Origin: Streptomyces sp. NBRC 110028
GTDB lineage: Bacteria > Actinomycetota > Actinomycetes > Streptomycetales > Streptomycetaceae
Assembly (NCBI RefSeq): GCF_001417735.1
Contig: NZ_BBUZ01000038.1
Location: forward strand, 62,001-126,000
Length of the DNA stretch: 64,000 nt
Direction: 5' to 3'
Under the pieces are notes generated by a model, which saw only the letters and a list, made by a program, of their open reading frames with translations, ran no database searches and was not told the origin of the DNA. Shown here one piece after another: positions 36,264 through 44,512 of the stretch. The number at the start of each line of letters is the position of its first letter. Positions within the stretch are counted from its first letter, which is position 1. The position numbers and the translations under genes were made by a program.

Positions 36264-36832
36264 ACCTGGGACGTGCGGGTCGCGATCAGCCGCAACCGGT
36301 CGCGGATGACCCGGACCGCCGCCTCCGCGTCGTCCACCGTCACCGTGAAGACCCGCCCGTCCCCCAGCCGCAGCACCAGCCCCTCACCGCGCCGCACCAC
36401 CACCGCGGTGCCCTTCTCGGGGCGCCACCGGTAGCCCCAGCCGCCCCACTGGCAAGGGGTGACGCGAGGGGCGACATCGGCGTGGACCACGTCGCTGAGG
36501 GGGATACGGCGGCGGGGCAGCCCCATGTGGCCGCAGCGGACCTCCAGGCACTCCTCGTCGACCCGCACCGCGACGTGGACGAAGGCGAGGGTGCCGAAGA
36601 GCATCAGCAGTCCGGCGGCGAGGCAGCCGATGACGGACATCAGGAGCGGGGCGAGCCCCGTGGTCCAGGGGGAGGCGACGGCGAGGTCGATGCCGAGCGC
36701 CACACAGGCGGCGCCCACGGTCGCCAGCACCCACTGCACCCGGTTGTGGGCACGACCGGTCCAGACCGCGGGCGTGCCCTGGCCCGGGGTCTGCTCGCCG
36801 TGGTGGTCGGGGTCCTCGGCGTGGGGCCTCAT
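36260..36832 (-). CDS. PH-like domain membrane protein
   Basis: 190 residues: a short charged N terminus, two membrane helices at about 34-50 and 60-88, then a C-terminal beta-rich domain of about 100 residues (ECLEVRCGHMGLPRRRIPLSDVVHADV, then WGGWGYRW and TAVVVRRGEGLVLRL) that looks like a bacterial PH-like (bPH/YdbS-type) domain on the cytoplasmic face. Function unknown. The TAG stop is formed by the CTAG terminus of the MITE-like element, so the C terminus should be checked against relatives. 72 bases from the glutamate racemase gene on the same strand. Confidence 0.75.
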   Translation of the reverse strand: MRPHAEDPDHHGEQTPGQGTPAVWTGRAHNRVQWVLATVGAACVALGIDLAVASPWTTGLAPLLMSVIGCLAAGLLMLFGTLAFVHVAVRVDEECLEVRCGHMGLPRRRIPLSDVVHADVAPRVTPCQWGGWGYRWRPEKGTAVVVRRGEGLVLRLGDGRVFTVTVDDAEAAVRVIRDRLRLIATRTSQV

Positions 36833-36904
36833 GACTGGCAGGGTACTCAGAATCCGGTACCACGGCAGCCGACGGACCGTTCGGGCCGGTGGGAGGGGTG
36901 CGGG

Positions 36905-37705
36905 TCAGCCCCGCGCGGGGGCGGCGGGGGCCAGCAGATGGCCCTCGGCGTAGCGGAGCGCGGCTTCCGGGAGCGCTCCCTCGCGGCCGCTGAGGATGAC
37001 CGTGAGCGTACCGCGGGCGGACGCGGCCGAGCCGGGCGGCAGGGAGGGCTCGGCGCCGATCCGGCGCAGGGCCTGCGCGGCGACGGCCCCGGCCGACCCG
37101 TGGAGGGCGATGGGCGGGGCGCCGGCGGGCTGGACGGCGGCCCGGATGCGTTCGGCGACCAGCTCGTAGTGGGTGCAGCCGAGGACGACGGCCCGGACGT
37201 CGTCCGGGGTACGGGCCGCCGCGGCGGCCACCGCGGCGTCGATCGCCGCGTCGTCGACGTGCTGGACGGCGTCGGCGAGACCGGGGCAGGCCACGGCCGT
37301 CACCTCGACGCCGTCCGCGAAGTCCCGGATCAGCTCGCGCTGATACGGACTGCCGGTGGTGGCGGGCGTCGCCCAGATCGCGATGGGGCCGCCGCCGGCC
37401 GCCGCGGGCTTGATCGCGGGTACGGTCCCGATGACCGGCAGACCGGGCTCCAGCTCGGCCCGCAGCGCGGGCAGGGCGTGCACGGAGGCGGTGTTGCAGG
37501 CGACGATCAGCGCGTCGGGCCGGTGCGCGGCGGCGGCGCGGGCGCAGGCCAGGGCGTGTTCGGTGACGTCCTCGGACGTACGCGGACCCCACGGCATGCC
37601 GTCGGGGTCGGAGGAGAGGACGAGATCGGCGTCGGGTCGAAGGCGGTGCATCGCGGCCGCGGCGGGCAGCAGGCCGAATCCGGAGTCCATGAGCGCGATC
37701 TTCAC
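36905..37705 (-). CDS. Glutamate racemase-type Asp/Glu racemase
   Basis: 266 residues, the usual size of MurI. The two-cysteine mechanism is supported by VACNTAS near residue 70 and LGCTHYELV near residue 175; the N-terminal MDSGFG and DPDGMPWGPRTSEDV fit the family (DSGxGG and PYG). The enzyme would supply D-glutamate for peptidoglycan. The N-terminal glycine pattern is not canonical (SGFGLL instead of SGVGGL), so it may be a second, non-housekeeping copy; a chromosomal search would tell. Start GTG 37705. Confidence 0.8.
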   Translation of the reverse strand: MKIALMDSGFGLLPAAAAMHRLRPDADLVLSSDPDGMPWGPRTSEDVTEHALACARAAAAHRPDALIVACNTASVHALPALRAELEPGLPVIGTVPAIKPAAAGGGPIAIWATPATTGSPYQRELIRDFADGVEVTAVACPGLADAVQHVDDAAIDAAVAAAAARTPDDVRAVVLGCTHYELVAERIRAAVQPAGAPPIALHGSAGAVAAQALRRIGAEPSLPPGSAASARGTLTVILSGREGALPEAALRYAEGHLLAPAAPARG

Positions 37706-37773
37706 CCGGTCACTTTAGAGGATCGCCCCCGAGTCCCCCGCACCCGGGCGCGGGTTCGGGCAGACTGCGGCGG

Positions 37774-38973
37774 GTGAGCGCGCTGACGTGGATCGCCGTC
37801 GGGGCCCTGGTGGCATGGTTGTGGCTGCTGCTGGGCCAGGGGTTCTTCTGGCGTACGGACATCCGGTTGCCCCGGACGCCGCCCGGCGCCCCCGGGGCTC
37901 CGGGCGGTGAGGAGCCCGGCGACTGGCCCTCGGTGGCCATCGTGGTGCCCGCCCGGGACGAGGCCGCCGTCCTGCCGGCGAGCCTGCCGTCGCTGCTCGC
38001 CCAGGACTATCCGGGATGGGCCGAGGTCTTCCTCGTCGACGACGGCAGCCGTGACGGCACCGGGAAGCTGGCCCGTGAACTCGCCGACACCTACGGCGGG
38101 CTGCCGCTGACCGTCGGCTCGCCGGGCGAGCCGGAGCCCGGCTGGACCGGGAAGCTGTGGGCGGTGCGGCACGGCATCGCGCTCGCCACGGCCGGCGACA
38201 AGGCCGAGTTCCTGCTGCTGACGGACGCCGACATCGCCCATGAACCGGATTCGCTGCGGGAGTTGGTGCGGGCCGCCCGGGCCCACGGCCTGGACCTGGT
38301 GTCGCAGATGGCGCGGCTGCGGGTGGCCACCGGCTGGGAGCGGCTGATCGTCCCGGCGTTCGTGTACTTCTTCGCCCAGCTGTATCCGTTCCGCTGGGTC
38401 AACCGGCGCCGGGGGCGCTGGGCGGCCGCCGCGGGCGGCTGTGTGCTGCTGCGCCGGGAGGCGGCCGAGCGGGCCGGGGTCCCGGAGGCCATCCGGCAGG
38501 CGGTCATCGACGACGTGGCGCTCGCCCGGGCGGTCAAGCGTTCCGGCGGGACGATCTGGCTGGGGCTCGCCGACCGGGTCGACAGCGTGCGGCCGTATCC
38601 GGGGCTCGGCGAGCTGTGGCGGATGGTGTCGCGCAGCGCGTACGCCCAGCTGCGGCACAATCCGCTGCTGCTGACGGCGACGGTCGCGGGGCTCGCGGTG
38701 GTGTATCTCACGCCGCCCGTCGCGCTGTGCGCGGGCGTGGCCACCGGGCGCCCGGCTCTTCTCGCGGCGGGCGCCGCCGCGTGGGTGCTGATGGCCGCCA
38801 CGTACGTCCCGATGCTGTGCTACTACCGGCAGACCCTCTGGCTGGCGCCGCTGCTGCCGCTGACGGCGTTTCTCTATCTGCTGATGACCGTCGACTCGGC
38901 GGCGCGGCACTGGATGGGGCGGGGCGCGGCCTGGAAGGGGCGCACCTACGCCCGCCCCAGCGCCACGCCCTGA
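37774..38973 (+). CDS. Hopene-associated glycosyltransferase HpnB-like
   Basis: 399 residues. A membrane anchor at the N terminus is followed by a GT2 domain: VAIVVPARDEAAVLPASLPSL, VFLVDDGSRDGTG, a DxD-like LLLTDADIAHEP and the acceptor motif DDVALARAVKR. GSPGEPEPGWTGKLWAVRHGI and YPFRWVN are typical of HpnB, found with squalene-hopene cyclase genes. Three or four C-terminal membrane helices complete the protein. No hopanoid gene is in the window, so this copy is an orphan. Start GTG 37774; convergent with the TerD gene. Confidence 0.82.
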   Translation: MSALTWIAVGALVAWLWLLLGQGFFWRTDIRLPRTPPGAPGAPGGEEPGDWPSVAIVVPARDEAAVLPASLPSLLAQDYPGWAEVFLVDDGSRDGTGKLARELADTYGGLPLTVGSPGEPEPGWTGKLWAVRHGIALATAGDKAEFLLLTDADIAHEPDSLRELVRAARAHGLDLVSQMARLRVATGWERLIVPAFVYFFAQLYPFRWVNRRRGRWAAAAGGCVLLRREAAERAGVPEAIRQAVIDDVALARAVKRSGGTIWLGLADRVDSVRPYPGLGELWRMVSRSAYAQLRHNPLLLTATVAGLAVVYLTPPVALCAGVATGRPALLAAGAAAWVLMAATYVPMLCYYRQTLWLAPLLPLTAFLYLLMTVDSAARHWMGRGAAWKGRTYARPSATP

Positions 38974-39007
38974 CAGGGGTGTGGCCGACAAGAAGCCGGC
39001 CGGATTC

Positions 39008-40357
39008 TCACTTGCGGCCGGGGGTCCAGTTCATGCCCCAGCCGTAGGCGTGGTCGAGGGTGCGCTGCGGGCTGACGCCGCGGTCCGGCACCAGATAGCG
39101 GGCCTCGCGCTGGACGACGAGGTCGCCGCCGTTGTTGGTGATGAGCGCGAGCGCGCAGACCGTGGACGGGACGGTGCACTCGTCGAGGGAGAAGTCGACC
39201 GGCGCGCCGAATTGTGGCTGAAGAGTGACGGTGGCGTGCAGGTTCGCGAAGCTGCGCGCACCTTCGTAAATGGTGACGAAGACGAGGATGCGACGGAACG
39301 CGTCCTTGTGGTCGAGGTTGACGGTGAGGTTTTCGCCGGCCGCCCGGGAACCGGTCCGGTCGTCGGCGTCGAGTTGGATGAACGGCGGCTGGTGCAGCGA
39401 CCCGAACGAGTTGCCGAGCGCCTGCACCACGCCCTTGCTGCCGTCGGCGAGTTCGAACAGCGCGCCCAGGTCGAGGTCGAGGTCGCCGTGCAGGGCCAGG
39501 GCCCGGCCGAGTTTCTGGCCCCACCCCTGGAACTGCTTGTGCACCTGCCAGTTGAGGTTGACCCGCAGGGCGCCGGAGGTGCCGCCCTGCTTGGTGAGCG
39601 AGACGGCGGGCGCCTCCTTGGTCAGCGTGACCTTGCTGAGGCTCACCGGCGCGCCCGGAGAGCCGGGGCCCGGACCCGGTGCGGGCGCGGGCGGCGGGAA
39701 GGGCGCGGGGACGGCCGCGGGCGGCGGCGGGAAGCCGGCGACCGGGGGCCCCGACGGCGGGGCGGGGGGCGCGGCGGGCGGGGCGGGCGGGGGCGCGGGG
39801 ACGGAGGCGGGAGCGGGCGCGGGCGCGTACCGCGGTTCGTCGACGCTGATGCCGAAGTCGGTGGCGAGGCCCGCGAGCCCGCTGTCGTACCCCTGGCCGA
39901 CCGCGCGGAACTTCCAGCCGCCCTGCCTGCGGTACAGCTCGCCGAGGACGAACGCGGTCTCCACGGAGGCGTCTTCACTGTCGAAGCGGGCGATCTCCGC
40001 GCCGCCGGACGCGTCGAGGACCCGGATGTGCAGACCGGGCACCCGGCCAAACGTTCCGCCATCCGCGGAGGCGGCGAGCACCACGGTCTCGATCGCGGGC
40101 TCCACACGGCCCAGATCGACCGCGAGGGTGTCGGTCACGGTGTCACCGGCCGTCCGCTTGCCCTCGTGCCGCACGGCACCCGAGGCGTGCACCGCCTGGT
40201 TGTAGAACACGAAGTCCGCGTCGGAGCGAACCTTTCCGGCCATCAGCAGCAGCGCGGAGGCGTCCACGTCCGGCACTCCGGGGCCGGAGCGCCAGCCGAG
40301 TTCGACGCGCACCGCCCCTGCCGCGACCTGGATGTTGCTGCCTTTGCGCATCGCCAT
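39008..40357 (-). CDS. TerD-family stress protein with N-terminal TerD and C-terminal TerA-like domains
   Basis: 449 residues. An N-terminal TerD-type calcium-binding domain (residues about 1-175: GWRSGPGVPDVDASALLL, then FVFYNQAVHASGAV and FVLGELYRRQGGWKFRAVGQGY) is linked by a Pro/Ala/Gly-rich stretch of about 70 residues to a second domain whose LNWQ and ITNNGGDLVVQREARYL resemble TerA/TerD-like C termini. These proteins serve in tellurite resistance, calcium signalling and differentiation in Streptomyces. Start ATG 40357 with GGGGGA upstream. Divergent from the DUF6643-like gene. Confidence 0.85.
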   Translation of the reverse strand: MAMRKGSNIQVAAGAVRVELGWRSGPGVPDVDASALLLMAGKVRSDADFVFYNQAVHASGAVRHEGKRTAGDTVTDTLAVDLGRVEPAIETVVLAASADGGTFGRVPGLHIRVLDASGGAEIARFDSEDASVETAFVLGELYRRQGGWKFRAVGQGYDSGLAGLATDFGISVDEPRYAPAPAPASVPAPPPAPPAAPPAPPSGPPVAGFPPPPAAVPAPFPPPAPAPGPGPGSPGAPVSLSKVTLTKEAPAVSLTKQGGTSGALRVNLNWQVHKQFQGWGQKLGRALALHGDLDLDLGALFELADGSKGVVQALGNSFGSLHQPPFIQLDADDRTGSRAAGENLTVNLDHKDAFRRILVFVTIYEGARSFANLHATVTLQPQFGAPVDFSLDECTVPSTVCALALITNNGGDLVVQREARYLVPDRGVSPQRTLDHAYGWGMNWTPGRK

Positions 40358-40550
40358 GCGGTCCCCCTGTCTTTCTGTTCGCTTCATCTTCTGGACGGGC
40401 GTGTGACCCTCTGAAAACGCGCCCTTTACAGGATCTCAACGTACCCTGACGACCGTTTTTCCCGAGTTCGGTCCGATTGGGGGTCCACGACCGCTCCGAA
40501 CACTGAAAACAACCCACCTACCGGGCTCCCCAATCAGCACATGGTGGGCT

Positions 40551-40564
40551 TAACTTATGGTCTA
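40551..40564 (+). promoter_or_regulatory. Possible leaderless promoter of the Pro/Gln-rich protein gene
   Basis: TAACTT at 40551-40556 lies seven bases before the ATG at 40564, and no ribosome-binding sequence precedes that ATG, so transcription may begin at the start codon. No good -35 box is seen. Confidence 0.35.
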
Positions 40565-41073
40565 TGACCTCCCCCCGCAGCACCTACGGCGGCGGCTACT
40601 ACTCCTCGCCGTCCTTCCCGGACACCCCCATCTACGACAGCCTTGTCGCCGAGCGGGGAACGCCTCAGATCGCACCCATCCGGGTGCCTTCCGCGTATGA
40701 CAGCGGAAGCCACCTTCCGGCACTGCCCTCGGCGCTTCCCGCGCTCCCGGCCGCCCCCTCGCAGCAGACGCCGCAGCAGGGCTACCAGCAGCAGGCGCCC
40801 CAGCAGGGCGGCATGCAGCCCGGTGGCATGCAGCCGGGCGGACTCCAGCAGGCGCCCTCCCCGTACATCCCGCCGCAGGCGGGTCCGCGCGGTTACCCGG
40901 GGGCGCAGCAGCCGCGCCCGGCGGCGCCGAACGGGTACGAGGCGATGCGCCCGGCGATGCCGCGTCCCGCGGCGCCCCGCCCGGCGGCTCCCGCGCCGTC
41001 CCCGTACGACGACCCGTACGGCCGCCAGCAGCAGTACCCGGGGCGTCCCCAGCAGCCGGGGGGCGGCTACTGA
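40564..41073 (+). CDS. Pro/Gln-rich low-complexity protein (DUF6643-like)
   Basis: 169 residues with a conserved start (MTSPRSTYGGGYYSSPSFPD, then TPIYDSLVAERGTPQIAPIRVP) and a disordered remainder of Gln/Pro/Gly repeats (QQTPQQGYQQQAPQQGGMQ, PAAPRPAAPAPSPYDDPYG). I recall this N terminus in a Streptomyces-specific family annotated DUF6643; function unknown. No signal peptide, so probably cytoplasmic or a structural protein. It is divergent from the TerD gene and followed by a very strong hairpin. The ATG has no Shine-Dalgarno. Confidence 0.75.
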   Translation: MTSPRSTYGGGYYSSPSFPDTPIYDSLVAERGTPQIAPIRVPSAYDSGSHLPALPSALPALPAAPSQQTPQQGYQQQAPQQGGMQPGGMQPGGLQQAPSPYIPPQAGPRGYPGAQQPRPAAPNGYEAMRPAMPRPAAPRPAAPAPSPYDDPYGRQQQYPGRPQQPGGGY

Positions 41074-41109
41074 CCCCAGCGCTCTCCTCGCGCACCCTTC
41101 GCAACGCGG

Positions 41110-41150
41110 CCGGGGCCCGGCGTTCCGTTCCACGGAACGCCGGGCCCCGG
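41110..41150 (+). terminator. Strong hairpin terminator
   Basis: Perfect 19-bp arms (41110-41128, starting CCGGGGCCCGG; 41132-41150) with a three-base loop. Located between the Pro/Gln-rich gene and the MOSC gene, so it should end the former. Confidence 0.85.
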
Positions 41151-41208
41151 CTGGTGTTCACCCCGCGGCCATCTTGGTCTGTCGGACCCTGCTGGCAGGA
41201 TGTTCGGC

Positions 41209-42054
41209 ATGGTCAACCCAGAGCTGAGCGCCCTCCACGTCTACCCCGTCAAGTCCATAGCGGGCCTGACGCCCGGTGCCGCGGTCGTGGAGCGGTGGGG
41301 GCTGGCCGGTGACCGCAGATGGATGGTCGTCGAGCCCAGCGGGCGCTATGTGACCCAGCGCCAGCAGCCGAGGCTGGCGCTCGCCTCGGCCGAGCTGCTG
41401 CCGGGCGGCGGTGTCCGGCTCAGCGCCGAGGGCCGGGAGCCGCTGCGGGTGACCGCGCCCGGGCCCAGGGATCCGTCGGCGCCGTCGCCGGCCGCCTTCC
41501 CCGTGATGATGGCGCGGACGGAGGTCGAGGTGGTGCCGGCGGGAGCCGAGGCCGACGCCTGGTTCAGCGACTTCCTGGGCACCGAGGCGCGGCTGGTCCA
41601 CCTCGACGATCCCGCGCGGCGGCGGCCCCTGACCCCGGAGTACGCTCGCGACGGGGAGACCGTGAGCCTCGCCGACGAGTTTCCGCTGCTGCTCACCACC
41701 ACCGCGTCGCTGCACGCGCTCAACTCGCTCATCGCCCAGGGGGATCACCCCGATGAGGGTCCCTTGCCGATGAACCGTTTCCGGCCGAATGTCGTGATCG
41801 ACGGCACCGCGCCGTGGGCCGAGGACGACTGGCGGCGGATAAGGATCGGCGAGGTCGTCTTCCGGGTGTGCAAGCCGTGCTCCCGCTGCGTCATCACCAC
41901 GACCGACCAGAGCACCGGCGAGCGCGGCAAGGAGCCGCTGCGGACCCTGGCGCGGCACCGGCGGGTGGGGGACGCCCTGCTCTTCGGGCAGAACCTGGTG
42001 CCGGAGGGCACGGGCACGCTGCGGCCGGGCGATCCGGTCGAGATCCTGGAGTAG
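41209..42054 (+). CDS. MOSC-domain protein (YcbX/mARC-type molybdenum cofactor sulfurtransferase-like)
   Basis: 281 residues. N-terminal MOSC_N beta barrel (LSALHVYPVKSIAGLTPGAAVVERWGLAGDRRWMVV) followed by a MOSC domain, with NRFRPNVVIDG and the Cys-rich VCKPCSRCVITTTDQSTGERGKEPLRTL characteristic of the YcbX/mARC branch that reduces N-hydroxylated compounds with molybdenum cofactor, Cys being a Mo ligand candidate. No ferredoxin domain is attached here. Start ATG 41209 chosen (AGGA eight bases before); ATG 41200 is possible. The 304 bases that follow (42055-42358) hold only the 42125-42138 palindrome and no convincing gene. Confidence 0.85.
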   Translation: MVNPELSALHVYPVKSIAGLTPGAAVVERWGLAGDRRWMVVEPSGRYVTQRQQPRLALASAELLPGGGVRLSAEGREPLRVTAPGPRDPSAPSPAAFPVMMARTEVEVVPAGAEADAWFSDFLGTEARLVHLDDPARRRPLTPEYARDGETVSLADEFPLLLTTTASLHALNSLIAQGDHPDEGPLPMNRFRPNVVIDGTAPWAEDDWRRIRIGEVVFRVCKPCSRCVITTTDQSTGERGKEPLRTLARHRRVGDALLFGQNLVPEGTGTLRPGDPVEILE

Positions 42055-42124
42055 TCCCACGGGCGCCGTGGCGGCGAGGGGCAGGGCGGCGGGCGGCTCG
42101 GCGGCCCAACCGGCCCCGGGCCCA

Positions 42125-42138
42125 GGGCCGTTCGGCCC
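42125..42138. promoter_or_regulatory. GGGCC-GTTC-GGCCC palindrome (possible DevR/OsdR-type box 1)
   Basis: A 14-base near-palindrome with six-base arms if the flanking A and T are counted. The same pattern, GGGCC-(A/G)TTC-GGCCC, recurs at 43161-43174 upstream of the response regulator gene, so the two frame that gene. From memory, Streptomyces DevR/OsdR-like sites are of GGGCC..GGCCC shape; this is unverified. Confidence 0.4.
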
Positions 42139-42358
42139 TCGCCCGCCGGAGCGGGACGCGGGACTCTGACGGGGGCGGTGTGAACCGGTTGACCACGGGG
42201 CGGCCGGGCTCTCACTCCACCGCGGTGATGAGCGACCACGACCGGCCGGCCCCGCTCGGCGTGGGGTGCGGGGCCGGATGGGGAGCCGGCCTCGTGCCCC
42301 ACGCGACTCCGGCACCGGCGCCCGCCTCACCCGCCCGGCGCCTCACCCCGCCCGGGGC

Positions 42359-43081
42359 TCACCGGCCCGTCTCGCGCTCCCTGATCCGCTCGGCGATCAC
42401 CGCCGCCTGGATCCGCCGGCTCACCCCCAGCTTGGACAGGATCGAGGAGATCCGGTTCTTGACCGTCTTCTCGGCGAGGAACAGCCGCTCGGCGAGCTGC
42501 CGGTTGGTCAGCCCGTCACCGATCAGCTCCAGGATCTCCCGTTCCCGCGGGGACAGCCGCTCCAGCTCATCGGGCGTGCTGGGCTGGGTCCCGCGGAGCC
42601 GCGCCATGACGCGGGCGGTCGCCCCCGGGTCGGGCATGGACCGGCCGCCCGCCACGGTGCGTACGGCGGACACCAGGTCGGAGCCGTTGATCTGCTTGAG
42701 CACATAGCCCGCGGCCCCCGCCATGATGGCGTCGAAGAGCGCTTCGTCGTCGTCGAAGGACGTGAGCATCAGGCAGGCGAGATCCGGCATCCGGGCCCGC
42801 AACTCCCGGCAGACCGCGATCCCTTCGTGGTCGGCGTTCTCCCCCGACCCGCCCAGCCGCACGTCGAGCACCGCCACATGGGGCCGTACGGCGGGGGCGC
42901 GGGCGATGGCCTCGCGGGCGCTCGCCGCCTCGCCGACGACCGCGAGATCGGGCTCCGCGTCGAGCAGATCGCGCAAGCCCCGTCGCACCACCTCGTGGTC
43001 GTCGAGCAGGAAGACCCCGATGGGCTCGGCGGTCGGGTCGACGACTCCCCCGGCATCGGCGGTGTCGGCTGTCTCGGGCAC
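42359..43081 (-). CDS. NarL/DevR-family response regulator
   Basis: 240 residues. Receiver domain: acidic pocket DDHEV, phosphorylation site VLDVRLGG, and conserved Lys in YVLKQ; C-terminal LuxR/NarL helix-turn-helix LSPREREILELIGDGLTNRQLAERLFLAEKTVKNRISSIL with the DevR-typical C-terminal tail RRIQAAVIAERIRERE. It resembles DevR/DosR of Mycobacterium and OsdR of Streptomyces. Start GTG 43081 after GGAGGAG. The cognate GAF kinase is expected nearby; the only candidate, at 45465-47218, is frameshifted. Confidence 0.9.
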   Translation of the reverse strand: MPETADTADAGGVVDPTAEPIGVFLLDDHEVVRRGLRDLLDAEPDLAVVGEAASAREAIARAPAVRPHVAVLDVRLGGSGENADHEGIAVCRELRARMPDLACLMLTSFDDDEALFDAIMAGAAGYVLKQINGSDLVSAVRTVAGGRSMPDPGATARVMARLRGTQPSTPDELERLSPREREILELIGDGLTNRQLAERLFLAEKTVKNRISSILSKLGVSRRIQAAVIAERIRERETGR

Positions 43082-43160
43082 TGCCTCTCCTCCGTGGCGC
43101 GCGGGGCGCCGGTCGTGATCCGGCTGCCCGCGCTTACGTCCTGCCGCGGGAAGGGGTAAG

Positions 43161-43174
43161 GGGCCATTCGGCCC
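43161..43174. promoter_or_regulatory. GGGCC-ATTC-GGCCC palindrome (possible DevR/OsdR-type box 2)
   Basis: Five-base arms GGGCC/GGCCC with an ATTC spacer, 80 bases upstream of the response regulator GTG, where an autoregulatory site would sit. Identical to the site at 42125-42138 except for one spacer base. Confidence 0.45.
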
Positions 43175-43265
43175 TCAGGCGCGCCTCTTAGCGGTCAGCG
43201 GTGTGGACGACGACCCTACGCAGTCCGGGCCCGTCCGGCGGCGTCAGCGGGCGGCCCCGGCCCCG

Positions 43266-43715
43266 TCAGGGGGACATGCCGCCCGCGTACGGCCCGTACA
43301 GGTCCAGCAGCCGGCCCCGGGCGGCCTGCAGCCGCCGTCCGATCACCTGTGCGCAAGCCAGCGCGAGCGCGTAGCCCAGCTCCGGGTCGTCGTCGCACAG
43401 TCGGCGCACCGCCTCCGCGTCGAACTCGTACGCGCGCACCGGGCTGAGCGCCTCCGCGCCCAGGTGCCAGGTCTCCGGCGGGAACAGCCACGACCAGCCG
43501 ATCAGCTCACCCGGGCCCAGCGTCTCGATCACCGCGGCCCGGCGGCCCGGGACCCGCAGGTCGAGGGTGATCGCGCCGGTGCGGATGACCCAGAAGTGGT
43601 CCGCCTTCCGGCCCTCCTCGAAGATGCGGCCGCCCGCGGGGAAGGACACATCGTGGGCGAGCGCCATCAGCCGCTCGCGGTGCTCGGTCTTCAGTGCGCC
43701 CAGAAGTCCCTTCAT
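43266..43715 (-). CDS. Cyclic nucleotide-binding domain protein
   Basis: 149 residues forming a single cNMP-binding beta barrel: FPAGGRIFEEGRKADHFWVIRTGAI, then VIETLGPGELIGWSWLFPP, the PBC-like position being GELIGWSWLFPPETWHLGAEA. The second half of a Crp/Fnr regulator, the helix-turn-helix, is missing, so this acts as a stand-alone sensor or partner. The tail has YGPYAGGMSP. Start ATG 43715. Proteins of this kind are part of DosR-type regulons, which agrees with the neighbouring response regulator and stress proteins. Confidence 0.82.
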   Translation of the reverse strand: MKGLLGALKTEHRERLMALAHDVSFPAGGRIFEEGRKADHFWVIRTGAITLDLRVPGRRAAVIETLGPGELIGWSWLFPPETWHLGAEALSPVRAYEFDAEAVRRLCDDDPELGYALALACAQVIGRRLQAARGRLLDLYGPYAGGMSP

Positions 43716-43970
43716 GGCCTCACTCTGCCGTCTCCTCCCCCGCCTCGCCCCTCGGCGGTGACCGTGCGTGCGAGGGGCCACCGCCCTGCCGGCCGATCCG
43801 AAGCGATACGTGGATGAGCACGTACCGACTCTCTCTTAGTCATTTCCAGTCGCGCTGCCGATATGACATGCCTTTTGTGGTCACACCCCCCAATGGGCGC
43901 CCCACACCCCATACCCTCGGCTGCTTCACCGACCCTGATGTCGCTCACCCTCGTCACACGGGAGGCCCTG

Positions 43971-44405
43971 GTGCCAGCCGACTGTCGTCGTCGGTCCGCC
44001 AACCGAGCCGGAGCACACCTGGAACATCTCCTGCACCGCCGCTTCACCGCCGGGGAGCTGCCCCGGCTGCGCGTACTCGTCGAGGAGTGCGCCGCCTGGG
44101 CCGGGCTCAGCGAGACCCGCCGCGGTGACTTCGTCCTCGCCGTCGACGAGATCGCCAGCAACGCGATCGAACACGCGGGCGGGAAGGGCTCCCTGCTGCT
44201 GCGGCGGGTGGGCGACGAGCTGGAGTGCCGGATCAGCGATTCCGGCCCCGGCTTCTCCGAGGACGTCATCCCGCAGATCCTGCCGGGGCTGGACGGCGCG
44301 ACCAGCGGCCGCGGACTGTGGCTGACCCGCCTGGTCACCGACCGGCTGGCGATCAGCGCCGGGGCCATGGGCGCCGTCGTGACACTGGCCATGCGGCTGC
44401 GCTAG
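43971..44405 (+). CDS. HATPase anti-sigma-factor-like ATP-binding protein
   Basis: 144 residues with the HATPase_c fold of RsbW/SpoIIAB-type serine kinases: the N box DFVLAVDEIASNAIEHAGG and G box ISDSGPGFSEDV followed by SGRGLWLTRLVTDRL. Such proteins sequester sigma factors or phosphorylate their antagonists. The start at GTG 43971 has GGGAGG five bases upstream; an ATG at 43938 would add 11 residues with no ribosome site. The preceding 255 bases, from the cNMP gene start at 43715, contain no clear promoter pair. Confidence 0.82.
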   Translation: MPADCRRRSANRAGAHLEHLLHRRFTAGELPRLRVLVEECAAWAGLSETRRGDFVLAVDEIASNAIEHAGGKGSLLLRRVGDELECRISDSGPGFSEDVIPQILPGLDGATSGRGLWLTRLVTDRLAISAGAMGAVVTLAMRLR

Positions 44406-44512
44406 GGCGTGCCGGCCCAGCGGGTCCCCCGGGCGCGCCGCACAGCGCGTCATGACCACCGCTTCGGCGGGACAATGAGCGGGCATACAGCCAGGTGCGG
44501 GCAGGAGAGGCG

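Noticed and set aside
39660..39830. A repeat array in the TerD gene
   Set aside because: It is only codon-biased DNA for a Pro/Ala linker, not a CRISPR or tandem repeat of fixed length.
42181..42196. A KstR-like palindrome GtgAACcgGTTgaC in front of the response regulator side
   Set aside because: Matches the AACnnGTT core but not the outer T and A, and the neighbouring genes are unrelated to sterols.
42184..42310. A small plus-strand gene starting GTG 42180 in the gap after the MOSC gene
   Set aside because: No ribosome site, low complexity, and it runs through the response regulator gene antisense.
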